Assembly: GCA_015056975.1 (NCBI GenBank)
Contig: SVFG01000001.1
Coordinates: forward strand, 1-64,000
Source of the DNA: Lachnospiraceae bacterium
GTDB lineage: Bacteria; Bacillota; Clostridia; Lachnospirales; Lachnospiraceae
DNA: 64,000 nt
Direction: 5' to 3'
Shown here: piece after piece, positions 35,865 to 45,037 of the stretch
Layout: the number at the start of each line of letters is the position of its first letter
Position numbering within the stretch: position 1 is the first letter of the stretch
Translations under genes and position numbers: made by a program
The notes under the pieces: generated by a model
What the model saw: the letters and a program-made list of their open reading frames with translations, nothing else
Told to the model about the DNA's origin: nothing
Database searches by the model: none

Positions 35865-36830
35865 ATGAAAAAGAAATTAATGGCATTGTTACTTGCATCT
35901 ATGATGGTTGTAGGCCTTGTAGGATGTGGTGGCAAAGACGACAACGGCGGATTGATTAAGGTTGGTATTATCAACAACGACCCTAACGAGTCCGGTTACC
36001 GTACAGCTAACGACAAGGACATGAAGGCTATGTTCACTGAGGAAAACGGCTATGATGCTGAATTCGCATACTCCTTAAAGAACGATGAGCAGATTTCTGC
36101 AGCTCAGAAGTTCATCCAGGACGGTGTTGATTATCTGCTTCTTTCCGCAGCTGATACTGCAGGTTGGGATTCCGTACTGAAGGATGCTCAGGCTGAAGGT
36201 ATCAAGGTTATCCTTTTCGACCGTACCATCGATGCTGACGCTAGTCTCTATGAGGCTTCCATCGTATCCGATATGGCTAAGGAAGGCCAGACCGCAGTTG
36301 ATTGGTTAAAGGGACAGGGTCTCTCCAAGGTAAACGTTATCCATATCCAGGGTGTTATGGGTTCCGCAGCTCAGAAGGGCCGTTCCGGTGCTTTGGATGC
36401 ACAGGTAGCAGCAGATGCTAACTGGTCTATCGTAGAGCAGCAGACCGCTGAGTGGAACGCTGAGAAGGCACAGCAGATTGTTCAGTCCGTTATCGATGCA
36501 GGCAAGGAATTCAACGTAATCTACGCTGAGAACGACGACATGGCTAAGGGTGCTGTGGCAGCTCTTGACAAGGCAAACATCTCTCACGGTGTTGGCAAAG
36601 ACGTAATCGTTATGGGCTTTGACTGCAACAAGTGGGCACTTGAGGAGCTCCTTAAGGGCAACTGGAACTATGATGGTCAGTGTAATCCTTTCCAGGCTTC
36701 TTACATCAATGACATCATCAAGAAGTTAGAGAAGGGTGAGTCTCTCTCTGAGAAGGTTATCATCATGGATGAGAAGGGCTTCGATGCTTCTACCATTACT
36801 CAGGAAGACGTTGACAAGTACGGTATCTAA
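35865..36830 (+). CDS. CUT2-family sugar-binding lipoprotein
   Basis: A 321-residue extracellular solute-binding protein with lipobox VGLVGCGGKDD and a periplasmic-binding type I fold. Closest in character to YtfQ-type galactofuranose or arabinose binding proteins: VGIINNDPNESGYRTAND, FDRTIDADASLYEASIVSD, YAENDDMAKGAVAAL. Codon use is strongly biased, indicating high expression. It heads the transporter operon and is followed by a terminator-like hairpin that should give it higher transcript levels than the membrane subunits. Confidence 0.93.
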   Translation: MKKKLMALLLASMMVVGLVGCGGKDDNGGLIKVGIINNDPNESGYRTANDKDMKAMFTEENGYDAEFAYSLKNDEQISAAQKFIQDGVDYLLLSAADTAGWDSVLKDAQAEGIKVILFDRTIDADASLYEASIVSDMAKEGQTAVDWLKGQGLSKVNVIHIQGVMGSAAQKGRSGALDAQVAADANWSIVEQQTAEWNAEKAQQIVQSVIDAGKEFNVIYAENDDMAKGAVAALDKANISHGVGKDVIVMGFDCNKWALEELLKGNWNYDGQCNPFQASYINDIIKKLEKGESLSEKVIIMDEKGFDASTITQEDVDKYGI

Positions 36831-36864
36831 TTATACATAGTATTTGTAAATAATTGATTAAATG

Positions 36865-36913
36865 AGCGCGGCGCAGCGTAACTGAAGATATGTACGCTTG
36901 CCCGCGCTTTTTT
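36865..36913 (+). terminator. Partial terminator between binding protein and transporter ATPase
   Basis: AGCGCGGCGCAGCGTA pairs imperfectly with TACGCTTGCCCGCGCT, followed by TTTTTT. Read-through is needed for the downstream subunits, so it probably attenuates. Confidence 0.75.
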
Positions 36914-36942
36914 GGAAAAAATTTTAAGGAGTGAATGCACTG

Positions 36943-38460
36943 GTGAAAGAAAAATCCGTATTGGAAATGAGAAATATTCACAAGAGCTTTCCCGGAGTAC
37001 GTGCTCTGCAGGGAGTGGATTTCACACTGTGTCAGGGTGAAATTCATGCGCTGATGGGTGAAAACGGTGCCGGAAAGTCCACTTTGATAAAGGTTTTGAC
37101 CGGAGTTTATGAGAAGGATGAAGGTCAGATTTTCTTAAAAGGAATTGATAAAGCTGTGGCAATACGTTCTCCACAGGATGCACAGAAGCTGGGTATCAGC
37201 ACCGTGTACCAGGAGATTACGCTTTGTCCCAATCTTTCAGTGGCTGAAAATATGTACATTGGACGTACCAAGGGTGCAATTCAGAACTGGAAAAAAATGA
37301 ATGAGGATGCTGATAAAATTTTACAGTCTCTTGATATTCCTGCAAAGGCAACACAGCAGCTTTCCACCTGCTCCATAGCCATTCAGCAGATGGTTGCCAT
37401 TGCCCGTGCGGTTGACATGGACTGTAAGGTTTTGATTTTGGATGAGCCTACATCTTCCCTTGATGAGCAGGAGGTTGCAAAGTTATTTGGACTGATGCGT
37501 GATTTAAAGGCAAGAGGCGTAGGAATCATCTTTGTTACGCACTTCCTCGATCAGGTATATGAGGTGTGTGACAAAATTACCGTTCTCCGTGACGGTAAGC
37601 TTGTTGGTGAATATGAAATTAAGGACCTTCCCCGTGTTCAGCTTGTATCCAAGATGCTGGGTAAGGAGTTTGATGATATGTCAGACATCCGTGATGAGAG
37701 TCTGGTATATGATAAAGAGGATGCAGGCACACCGGTATTTGAGGTGGAGGGTCTGCAGAGTAATGCAGGAATCGCGCCCTTTGATTTCCATATTGACAAG
37801 GGTGAGGTTAACGGTTTCACCGGTCTGCTCGGTTCCGGAAGAAGTGAGTGTGTAAGAGCAATCTTCGGTGCGGATCGTGTGGTTGCCGGTACTGTCAAGA
37901 AGAACGGTAAGACAATTAAGATTACAAAGCCCATCGATGCTATGAAAAACGGTATTGCTTATCTGCCTGAGGATCGTAAGATTGACGGTATTGTGGGAGA
38001 TTTGTCCGTTCGTGAGAATATTATATTGGCAGCGCAGGTATTAAAAGGCTTTTTTAAACCCTTTTCTAAGGCAGAAGCAGCTAAGTTTGCGGATGAGTAC
38101 ATAAAGCTTTTGGAGATTAAGACTGCTTCAGCGGATACGCCTATCAAGTCCTTGTCCGGCGGAAACCAGCAGAAGGTAATTGTGGCGCGCTGGCTTTTAA
38201 CCCATCCCGAATATCTGATTCTGGATGAGCCTACCAGAGGTATCGACGTAGGTACCAAGGTTGAGATACAGAAGTTAGTGCTTAAGCTTGCTTCCGAAGG
38301 TATGAGCGTAACCTTTATTTCTTCAGAGACAGATGAAATGCTTCGTACCTGCTCCAGACTTGTAGTTATGAGAGACCGCAAGGTGGTAGGTGAGCTTTCA
38401 GGCAATGATCTTACACAGAGTAAGATTATGAGTACCATTGCCGGAGGTGAAAAAGAATGA
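36943..38460 (+). CDS. CUT2 sugar ABC transporter ATPase (two nucleotide-binding domains)
   Basis: A 505-residue cytosolic ATPase with tandem ABC domains. The first has Walker A GENGAGKSTLIK and Walker B VLILDEPTSSL. The second has the degenerate Walker A GLLGSGRSE typical of RbsA/AraG/YtfR, signature LSGGNQQKV and Walker B LILDEPTRGID. It energises uptake with the two following permeases. GTG 36943, 11 bases after AAGGAG, is my preferred start; GTG 36931 overlaps that site. Its stop overlaps the next start (ATGA). Confidence 0.95.
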   Translation: MKEKSVLEMRNIHKSFPGVRALQGVDFTLCQGEIHALMGENGAGKSTLIKVLTGVYEKDEGQIFLKGIDKAVAIRSPQDAQKLGISTVYQEITLCPNLSVAENMYIGRTKGAIQNWKKMNEDADKILQSLDIPAKATQQLSTCSIAIQQMVAIARAVDMDCKVLILDEPTSSLDEQEVAKLFGLMRDLKARGVGIIFVTHFLDQVYEVCDKITVLRDGKLVGEYEIKDLPRVQLVSKMLGKEFDDMSDIRDESLVYDKEDAGTPVFEVEGLQSNAGIAPFDFHIDKGEVNGFTGLLGSGRSECVRAIFGADRVVAGTVKKNGKTIKITKPIDAMKNGIAYLPEDRKIDGIVGDLSVRENIILAAQVLKGFFKPFSKAEAAKFADEYIKLLEIKTASADTPIKSLSGGNQQKVIVARWLLTHPEYLILDEPTRGIDVGTKVEIQKLVLKLASEGMSVTFISSETDEMLRTCSRLVVMRDRKVVGELSGNDLTQSKIMSTIAGGEKE

Positions 38461-39536
38461 CAGTTAAAAAAGATAGTATGATTAAGAAAATTTTGGGAAT
38501 GCAGCTGTTTATTCCCCTTGCGGCAATTCTGATTTTGACGTTGGTCAACCTGATTGCCGACCCCGGTTTCTTTGCCATTAAGTTTGGTTACAACAGTGCG
38601 GGAAATCCTGTGTTGTCGGGATATCCAATCACCATTTTGGACTTTGGTTCAGAGCTTGCTATTCTTGCTATCGGTATGACGCTTGTTACAGCGGCTTCCG
38701 GCGGACAGGATATCAGTGTGGGTGCAGCCATTGCTATCAGCGGAAGCGTTGTGCTGCGTGTGCTTTGCGGTACTGATTCCAGACCGGAAACACTGCAGGC
38801 GCCCATCATCGTTGCATTTTTGGTGAGCTGTGTGGTTGCAATGATTTTTGGCGCATTTAACGGTGTGCTGGTGGCGTATTTGAAGATTCAGCCAATGATT
38901 GCAACATTGATTCTGTTTACGGCAGGACGTTCCATCGCAGCATGGATTAACAATAATGAATTACCTATTGTAAGTGATGAAGCCTTCACCTATTTTGGAG
39001 GATTTATTCCGGGTATCCCTATTCCCACACCATTTTTCATGGCGCTTGCGTGTGTTATTGTAATGGCATTGGTGCTGAAGTTTACCAATCTCGGTCTGTA
39101 CACACAGGCGGTTGGTATCAATGAAAAGTCTGCAAGACTGAATGGCTTAAATCCTGCGTTTATCAAGTTTTTAACCTTTGTAATTTTAGGACTTTGTGTT
39201 GCGGTAGCCGGATTGATTAAGGTAAGCCGTTTGTCATCCATTAACTACTCCGTTATAGCAAAGGACATTGAGATGGACGCTATTCTTGCAGTTGCGCTGG
39301 GCGGTAATGCACTTAGCGGTGGTAAGTTCAGTATGACGGCTTCCATTTTGGGCGCTTATGTCATTCAGTATCTGACAACCACATTGTACAAGTTTAATGT
39401 TGGCGCAAGTGAGCTGGCTGCTTATAAGGCGATTGTAGTAATTGCTTTGGTAGTAATGAGCGCACCAACCACAAGACAGTGGCTGGCAAGTGTAGGTAAG
39501 AAATTAAAGAAACAGCCTGTAAAGGAGGTTGGTTGA
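38457..39536 (+). CDS. CUT2 sugar ABC transporter permease (YtfT-like)
   Basis: A 359-residue polytopic membrane protein of the BPD_transp_2 family. It has ALAIGMTLVTAASGGQDISVGAAIAISG, FGAFNGVLVAYLKIQPMIATLIL and ILAVALGGNALSGGKFSMTAS, the usual repeated glycine-rich pattern. It forms a heterodimeric channel with the next gene product, as YtfT/YjfF do in the E. coli galactofuranose importer. Confidence 0.94.
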   Translation: MTVKKDSMIKKILGMQLFIPLAAILILTLVNLIADPGFFAIKFGYNSAGNPVLSGYPITILDFGSELAILAIGMTLVTAASGGQDISVGAAIAISGSVVLRVLCGTDSRPETLQAPIIVAFLVSCVVAMIFGAFNGVLVAYLKIQPMIATLILFTAGRSIAAWINNNELPIVSDEAFTYFGGFIPGIPIPTPFFMALACVIVMALVLKFTNLGLYTQAVGINEKSARLNGLNPAFIKFLTFVILGLCVAVAGLIKVSRLSSINYSVIAKDIEMDAILAVALGGNALSGGKFSMTASILGAYVIQYLTTTLYKFNVGASELAAYKAIVVIALVVMSAPTTRQWLASVGKKLKKQPVKEVG

Positions 39537-39537
39537 T

Positions 39538-40593
39538 ATGGCAACACTTAAAAAATCTTCCGCAACAGGCGGTAAGCTTAGCGATAAGTTTAAAAATTTA
39601 TCAGATACAAATCTGTTGTTAACGATTACAATTGTAGTATTTTTTGTAATGTACATCGGTGCAATTGTGTTTCAGGGAAAAGGATTTTTGAAGCCTCAGA
39701 CCTTCTTTAACATTTTGAATGACAATGCGGCACTGATTATCACATCTTGTGGTTTGAGCCTTGTTATGATTACCGGTGGAATTGATATTTCCGTTGGCGG
39801 TGTTGTGGCACTCGTCAGTATGAGCTGTGCGGTACACCTTGACCATCAGGGTGGCAGCATTTTTACTGCTATTTTGTTGTCAATCGGTATCGGTCTTGCG
39901 TTTGGTCTGGTACAGGGACTTTTGGTTGCATATCTGGATATCCAGCCATTCATCGTGTCCCTGGCGGGTATGTTCTTTGCCAGAGGTATGACGACAATTG
40001 TACATACAAATCCGTTCAACGTAGAAAATGAAGCTTTTGTAGCTTTAAAGGATACCAGAATTATTGTTCCGGGTATGGGTTCCACCAATAAAGTGGGAAA
40101 TTATGTGCCAGCTCGTATAGAAATCGGTGTAATTGTTGCACTTCTTGTTGTCATAATACTGTTTTGTGTGTTAAAATGGACGAAACAGGGGCGTAATTTT
40201 TACGCAGTCGGCGGAAACAATCAAAGTGCCTTGATGCTCGGTATCAACGTGAAGAGAACCAAGTTCTACTCACATCTTATTTGCGGACTGTTGGCAGGTA
40301 TTGCGGGCTTTGTGTATTTCATGCATGTAGGTTCCGGTTCTGCCTCACACGCAAGCGGAATGGAGATGAATGCAATTGCATCTTCCATTATCGGCGGTAC
40401 AATGTTGACCGGTGGTGTCGGTAACATTATCGGTACCTTCTTTGGAGTACTTTCCTTGAGTACTATCCAGAATATTGTACGTTCAGCCGGACTTGATCAG
40501 GCTTGGTGGACAGGAATCACAATTGCTGCTATGCTCTGTCTGTTCCTTGTAGTACAGAGTGTGGTTATGGCACGTAAGAAGAGAGCTTCTTAA
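39538..40593 (+). CDS. CUT2 sugar ABC transporter permease (YjfF-like)
   Basis: A 351-residue permease paralogous to the previous one: GLSLVMITGGIDISVGGVVALVSM, GLLVAYLDIQPFIVSLAGMFFARGM, SSIIGGTMLTGGVGN. The start at ATG 39538 follows AAAGGAGG and lies one base after the previous stop. Two distinct permeases instead of a homodimer is characteristic of the YtfQRT-YjfF type, favouring a furanose sugar as cargo. Confidence 0.94.
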   Translation: MATLKKSSATGGKLSDKFKNLSDTNLLLTITIVVFFVMYIGAIVFQGKGFLKPQTFFNILNDNAALIITSCGLSLVMITGGIDISVGGVVALVSMSCAVHLDHQGGSIFTAILLSIGIGLAFGLVQGLLVAYLDIQPFIVSLAGMFFARGMTTIVHTNPFNVENEAFVALKDTRIIVPGMGSTNKVGNYVPARIEIGVIVALLVVIILFCVLKWTKQGRNFYAVGGNNQSALMLGINVKRTKFYSHLICGLLAGIAGFVYFMHVGSGSASHASGMEMNAIASSIIGGTMLTGGVGNIIGTFFGVLSLSTIQNIVRSAGLDQAWWTGITIAAMLCLFLVVQSVVMARKKRAS

Positions 40594-40647
40594 GGTGTAA
40601 GATTCCGATGCCCCTCTTAGAATGCATTTCGTAGGAGGAGAACTTAT

Positions 40648-42375
40648 ATGGAACCAAAGACAAAAGAACCCAAAGTGAAAGAACCGAAAATGAAGAAAAA
40701 TAAGGTAAAAAGTCCTAAGGCAAAGGGTATAAATTTATACGCTGTGCTTGTGGGATGCTCTATGATACCGCTGATTATTTCAATCGTTATCATCAGTTCG
40801 ATGTCATCCTATATCATTAAGAAAAATTTGGAGAAGGATGCTGAAAATCTGCTGTTGATTGCTGCAAACGATCTTGCAAGCTACTGCTATGATAATGAGA
40901 TTACGGCTATGAATGCTGCCGATTATTATGAGTATATTGACAGCTTACAGGTGCATGGTATTGAACTTGCTATTATTGCAGAGGGTACCCCTTGTACCAC
41001 GTCCATAAAGAATGAAAACGGCTATCGTGTGCGTGAGATTTTGTTAAGTCTTAATCTGGAGACGGACATGGCAGATTTAAAGGACGGTTATTACGACAAG
41101 AATGTACAGGTGGACGGCAAAGTGTATTTTGGCTATTATCTGCCGATTATGAACGGTGATGAGATGATAGCGGTGGCGTTTGCCGGCAAGCTTAAGGACA
41201 GCATTATGGGTAATATCTCCAATGTTACCACCATGTTTATCGTGGTGGCGGCTGTTTTGGCGGTAGCATTTACGATAGTAGTGCTGTTGTTCAGTACCAG
41301 ACTTAAGAAATTGTTTGATATTTTGGGAGACAGAATTAAGGCATTGGCAGGAGGCGATTTAAGCGCCCGGAAGAAACAGACCGGCTTTGTAAAAGAGATA
41401 AACAATCTGTTTGATTATACAGGTTCCATGCAGCAGGATTTGGCGGCAACAATCGGCAATGTAAAGGATGTTTCCGGAAAGCTTACGGATGACATTGCGG
41501 AAGTAACCGCGCTGAGCGAAGAAAGTACAGATGCAATTAATGTGATTACTGTTTCCATGAATCAGCTGTCTGCAGCATCCACATCCATGGATGAAAACGT
41601 GCAGAATATCAACATGCAGATGCAGGAGATTGACAACTGTGTAAATGATATCTCTCAGAATGTAGAGCATTTGTACAAGAGCTCAGAAAATATTCTTCGT
41701 ACCAACAATGAGTCCAAGGCAAACATGGATATTATTATGGAGAACAGCAAGAAGTCTGTGGAGGCTGTAAGTGATATTTCAGACCAGATTAAGCAGACCA
41801 ATGCATCTATTGCAGAAATTGACCAGGCGGTAGAGCTGATTCTCTCTATTTCCAGACAGACCAACCTGCTTTCCCTGAATGCTTCCATTGAGGCGGCAAG
41901 AGCAGGCGAAATGGGAAAAGGATTCGCTGTCGTTGCACAGGAAATCCGTAATTTGTCCGAGCAGAGTGCGAATGGTGCGGAGATGATTAAGAATCTTGCA
42001 CAGACCATTACAGAGAAATCTGAGAAATCTGTTGAGCTTGTAGGCAGAGTTAATGACTTGATTATGCAGGAGCAGGCGAGTGTTGCGCAGACTCAGAGAA
42101 AGTATGATGAGCACAGTAAGGATATCGGTGAGTCCGTAAATGAGATCAAGGCGATTGCGGAAAAGACTGAGAACCTTGAAAGGGTAAAAGAAATTGTTGT
42201 GGGAAGTGTTCATGAGCTGAGTGCAATCAGTGAAGAGAATGCGGCAAGCAATGAAGAGGTAAGTAATAAGCTTGAATCCATTGTAAGCGGAATCAATAAG
42301 GTAAATGACCGCTGTGAAAAGATGAGCGGTATGGCTCATGAATTGCAGGAATCTGTTGCTTACTTCAAAGAATAA
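40648..42375 (+). CDS. Methyl-accepting chemotaxis protein
   Basis: A 575-residue chemoreceptor. An unusual lysine-rich cytosolic N-terminus ([20 protein letters not shown]) precedes TM1 (about residues 32-55). A compact single-Cache-like extracellular domain ([25 protein letters not shown]) is followed by TM2 (about 195-215), HAMP, then a long coiled coil whose tip carries [32 protein letters not shown]. Lying 54 bases after the transporter permease, it probably steers cells to the same sugar. Motility genes are not in the window apart from a YjfB-like gene. Confidence 0.94.
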   Translation: MEPKTKEPKVKEPKMKKNKVKSPKAKGINLYAVLVGCSMIPLIISIVIISSMSSYIIKKNLEKDAENLLLIAANDLASYCYDNEITAMNAADYYEYIDSLQVHGIELAIIAEGTPCTTSIKNENGYRVREILLSLNLETDMADLKDGYYDKNVQVDGKVYFGYYLPIMNGDEMIAVAFAGKLKDSIMGNISNVTTMFIVVAAVLAVAFTIVVLLFSTRLKKLFDILGDRIKALAGGDLSARKKQTGFVKEINNLFDYTGSMQQDLAATIGNVKDVSGKLTDDIAEVTALSEESTDAINVITVSMNQLSAASTSMDENVQNINMQMQEIDNCVNDISQNVEHLYKSSENILRTNNESKANMDIIMENSKKSVEAVSDISDQIKQTNASIAEIDQAVELILSISRQTNLLSLNASIEAARAGEMGKGFAVVAQEIRNLSEQSANGAEMIKNLAQTITEKSEKSVELVGRVNDLIMQEQASVAQTQRKYDEHSKDIGESVNEIKAIAEKTENLERVKEIVVGSVHELSAISEENAASNEEVSNKLESIVSGINKVNDRCEKMSGMAHELQESVAYFKE

Positions 42376-42387
42376 AGATGTTATGGG

Positions 42388-42419
42388 AATACCCGCGGAG
42401 AAATTCTGCGGGTATTTTT
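42388..42419 (+). terminator. Terminator of the transporter/chemoreceptor operon
   Basis: AATACCCGCGGA-GAAA-TTCTGCGGGTATTTTT, just after the chemoreceptor stop. Its T tract is the outer tip of the neighbouring hairpin element. Confidence 0.85.
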
Positions 42420-42622
42420 ACGTCCGGGGGCAGGAGGAGTGGGGCGGATGGTGCCATGGTAGCCGCAGGCACGCTTTCGCTATGCTTCGCATCGCAGCGG
42501 TACTAAGCTCGCTTAATTGCATCTTGCGACGCAATTACCTCGCTAAGGACCGGCGTGCTCAGAATGCGCTGCTTGTACCATGGTACCCTCCGCCCCGCTC
42601 CTCCTGCCCCCGGACGTAAAAA
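42415..42622. repeat. Long self-complementary intergenic element, copy 2
   Basis: About 208 bases. The arms (42415-42462 and 42575-42622) pair over nearly their whole length: TTTTTACGTCCGGGGGCAGG with CCTGCCCCCGGACGTAAAAA, then GGAGTGGGGCGGA with the matching strand and CCATGGTA. Core block A is at 42464-42511 and block B at 42536-42574, with an apical TTAATTGC / GCAATTA hairpin between them. Blocks match copy 1, but arms and apical hairpin are different sequence with the same shape. It begins in the T tract of the upstream terminator, as copy 1 does. Confidence 0.85.
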
Positions 42623-42722
42623 TGCACGTTATGCATGTTTTATGTGCGTATTTTTCAACTGTATTTTTCTCAGTAAGTTTATATATAATATATCTATCAT
42701 AGCAAGCACAGAAAGGAGTATT

Positions 42723-43145
42723 ATGCAAAACACATATTACAGAGATGAAATTGAAGAAGCCATAGAGGCGGGAAAAGAGGCACTTAATTGTCTGGGTAGG
42801 GCAAAGGAGAGCTTGTCCAGTGCCGGGAATTGGGGACTGTTTGACATTCTGGGTGGAGATTTTATTGCTACCTTCGTAAAGCATTCCAAGATGAATAAGG
42901 CAAATGAAGAAATTCAGGAGGCAAGACTTGCGCTCAGAAAGTTCCAAAAGGAGCTTATGGATGTGGATAACATACCGGAGTTTCAGATACAAATGGGAGA
43001 CTTTCTGTCCTTTGCAGATTACTTCTTTGATGGTATCATTGCTGACTTAATGGTACAATCGCGAATTAAGGAAGCTAAGAAGCAGGTAGATGACGCCATA
43101 CGCAGGGTACAGTATATTTTGGCACAGCTTCAGAAGCGGGCGTAA
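42723..43145 (+). CDS. Conserved-looking helical protein, function unknown
   Basis: A 140-residue protein starting at the ATG after GAAAGGAGTATT; the longer track frame runs into the hairpin element. It is almost all helical, with heptad-like stretches (KANEEIQEARLALRKFQKELMD and RIKEAKKQVDDAIRRVQYILAQL). A central Gly/aromatic segment NWGLFDILGGDFIATFVKHSKM resembles motifs I have seen in uncharacterised Firmicutes proteins. A TATAAT lies at 42684-42689 without a good -35. Possibly a small coiled-coil scaffold; no function assigned. Confidence 0.75.
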   Translation: MQNTYYRDEIEEAIEAGKEALNCLGRAKESLSSAGNWGLFDILGGDFIATFVKHSKMNKANEEIQEARLALRKFQKELMDVDNIPEFQIQMGDFLSFADYFFDGIIADLMVQSRIKEAKKQVDDAIRRVQYILAQLQKRA

Positions 43146-43213
43146 GAAGTGGACGGCGAGGCGCTGCTTGTGCCATGGTATGCCCTTCGCGCGTCTGACG
43201 CCATCCACTTCTT
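43144..43213. repeat. Short hairpin element related to copy 2 (internally deleted)
   Basis: Arms AAGAAGTGGACGGCG (43144-43158) and CGCCATCCACTTCTT (43199-43213). Between them GCGCTGCTTGTGCCATGGTA matches the block B end plus inner right arm of copy 2 in 19 of 20 bases. Block A and most of the core are missing. It starts inside the stop codon of the preceding gene and may act as its terminator. Confidence 0.7.
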
Positions 43214-43305
43214 CGTGACCTCTCCCTCAAACACAAAGTCCGTCTTGTGGAAAATGTTTTTTTTGCGTATAATGAATGAGAACGCAAGCAGAAAGGATAC
43301 ATAAA

Positions 43306-44304
43306 ATGGAACAGACACAAATGAAACAAGCGAGAAAAGACATTACGGCACTTGGATTATGCTATTTATTCGGTACCATAGGTATTTATCTTGCAAAGTA
43401 TGTAATGAGTAAGCTGATTGTTACCTATAAACCGGAATGGCTTCAAAATCCCGATTTGGCAATTATTCTTGGTATGATACCTATTTATCTGGTGGGGATG
43501 CCCATATTGATGATTATGGTAAAACGCCTTCCGGTGACATTACCTGAGAAACGCCATATGAAAGCGGGAAGCTTTGTTTTGTCCTTTATGATGTGTTATT
43601 CCGTGTCCATTATATGTAATGTGATTGGGCTGGTAATTACATTCCTGATTGGACTTTTAAAGGGAGGCGTGGTGCAGAATAACATTGCGAACCTTACCGC
43701 AGATGCCAGTCTGGGCGTTATGTTTATATGTATGGTTATCTGGGCGCCTATTATGGAGGAGTATCTCTTCAGAAAGCTGATAGTAGACAGGACGGTGCGT
43801 TACGGTCAGGGTGTGGCAGTGTTGGTGTCGGGACTCATGTTCGGATTGTTCCACGGTAATTTGAATCAGTTTGTATATGCTTTTCCTATGGGTATGTTTA
43901 TGGCATTCCTTTATGTAAAAACAGGTAAGCTAAAGATTACCATTGGTATACATATGATTATCAATTTCCTGGGCAGCATTGTGGTAACACTTCTGACGGA
44001 TGCGATAGGGTTGGAAGAATATACTGCGCTGATGTATGGAGGAGTACATGAGGAGATTTTAATGACATTTATTATGGAGCATATGCTGGGATGGCTGCTC
44101 TATTTGGGCTATATCTTCCTGATTTTTGGTACTGTAATTGCAGGCTTTGTGTTGTTTATTGTATTTCGTAAGAAATTTAAAGTGTCCCCCGGTGAAGTGG
44201 AGATACCGAAGGGCAAGAAATTTGCGACCGTGTTTTTAAATCCCGGTATGGGCTTGTTCTGTTTGTTTTGGATTGTTGTGATAGTTTTACAATTATTTAG
44301 ATAG
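43306..44304 (+). CDS. CPBP-family intramembrane metalloprotease
   Basis: A 332-residue polytopic membrane protein with the three CPBP motifs: EEYLFRKLIVD, FGLFHGNLNQF and HMIINF. These residues bind zinc in the type II CAAX-prenyl protease/bacteriocin-immunity group, which cleaves membrane-embedded peptides; substrates are rarely known. The ATG at 43306 follows AAAGGATAC; the track start is ten codons earlier. Confidence 0.92.
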   Translation: MEQTQMKQARKDITALGLCYLFGTIGIYLAKYVMSKLIVTYKPEWLQNPDLAIILGMIPIYLVGMPILMIMVKRLPVTLPEKRHMKAGSFVLSFMMCYSVSIICNVIGLVITFLIGLLKGGVVQNNIANLTADASLGVMFICMVIWAPIMEEYLFRKLIVDRTVRYGQGVAVLVSGLMFGLFHGNLNQFVYAFPMGMFMAFLYVKTGKLKITIGIHMIINFLGSIVVTLLTDAIGLEEYTALMYGGVHEEILMTFIMEHMLGWLLYLGYIFLIFGTVIAGFVLFIVFRKKFKVSPGEVEIPKGKKFATVFLNPGMGLFCLFWIVVIVLQLFR

Positions 44305-44315
44305 AGGTTACCATA

Positions 44316-45026
44316 ATGTACACATTTGAAAGTAGAATACGCTACAGTGAGGCGGACAATAACGGCAGACTCACCATGGCATCATTGCTCAATTATTTTC
44401 AGGATGTTACTACCTTTCACTCTGAGAGCCTGGGGTTTGGTGTAAAATCTATGAAGGAGCTGCAGCAGGCCTGGGTATTGAATGCCTGGCAGATTGTGGT
44501 GGAGGAAATGCCGGAATATTGTGACAAGGTTACAGTCGGAACAATGCCCTATGATTTCAAGGGCTTTTTCGGCTCCCGTAATTTCTTTATGAAGGCTGAG
44601 GATGGAAGATATCTGGCAAAGGGCAATTCGCTTTGGACATTGCTTGATTTGCAAAACGGCAGACCGACAGTTCCTTCGGAGGACATGTTAAATGCTTATG
44701 CATTGAGTCCTAAGCTTGACATGGAGTATGCTCCCAGAAAAATTGCTTTGCCCACGCAAATGGAAGATGAGGAGCCGATAATGGTGAAAAAGCATCATCT
44801 GGATACCAATAATCATGTAAACAACGGGCAGTATGTAAACATGGCGATGGACTTTTTGCCGGAAGGATTTATTGTTAAGCAGCTTCGCGTAGAATATAAA
44901 AAACAGGCTTTTTTGGGTGATGTGATATATCCGAGCGTGTCTTATGAAAGCAACAGATTTGTGGTGAGGCTTGGAGATGCTGAGGGTTCACCCTATGCAG
45001 TTGTTGAATTTTTGGAGAAAGAATAG
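44316..45026 (+). CDS. Acyl-ACP thioesterase (FatA/FatB-like)
   Basis: A 236-residue double-hotdog enzyme that releases free fatty acid from acyl-ACP. The N-terminal hotdog has YSEADNNGRLTMASLLNYFQDV. The second hotdog carries the family signature HLDTNNHVNNGQYVNMAMDF, containing the catalytic-region Asn/His. Bacterial members of this size are common in Clostridia. It lies 11 bases after the CPBP protease gene and 11 before the CvfB-like gene, so all are probably one transcript. Confidence 0.93.
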   Translation: MYTFESRIRYSEADNNGRLTMASLLNYFQDVTTFHSESLGFGVKSMKELQQAWVLNAWQIVVEEMPEYCDKVTVGTMPYDFKGFFGSRNFFMKAEDGRYLAKGNSLWTLLDLQNGRPTVPSEDMLNAYALSPKLDMEYAPRKIALPTQMEDEEPIMVKKHHLDTNNHVNNGQYVNMAMDFLPEGFIVKQLRVEYKKQAFLGDVIYPSVSYESNRFVVRLGDAEGSPYAVVEFLEKE

Positions 45027-45037
45027 AGGGTAGATAT

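Noticed and set aside
42555-42722. N-terminal extension of the 42723 gene into the hairpin element
   Set aside because: The extension is translated repeat DNA; the ATG at 42723 has a good ribosome site.
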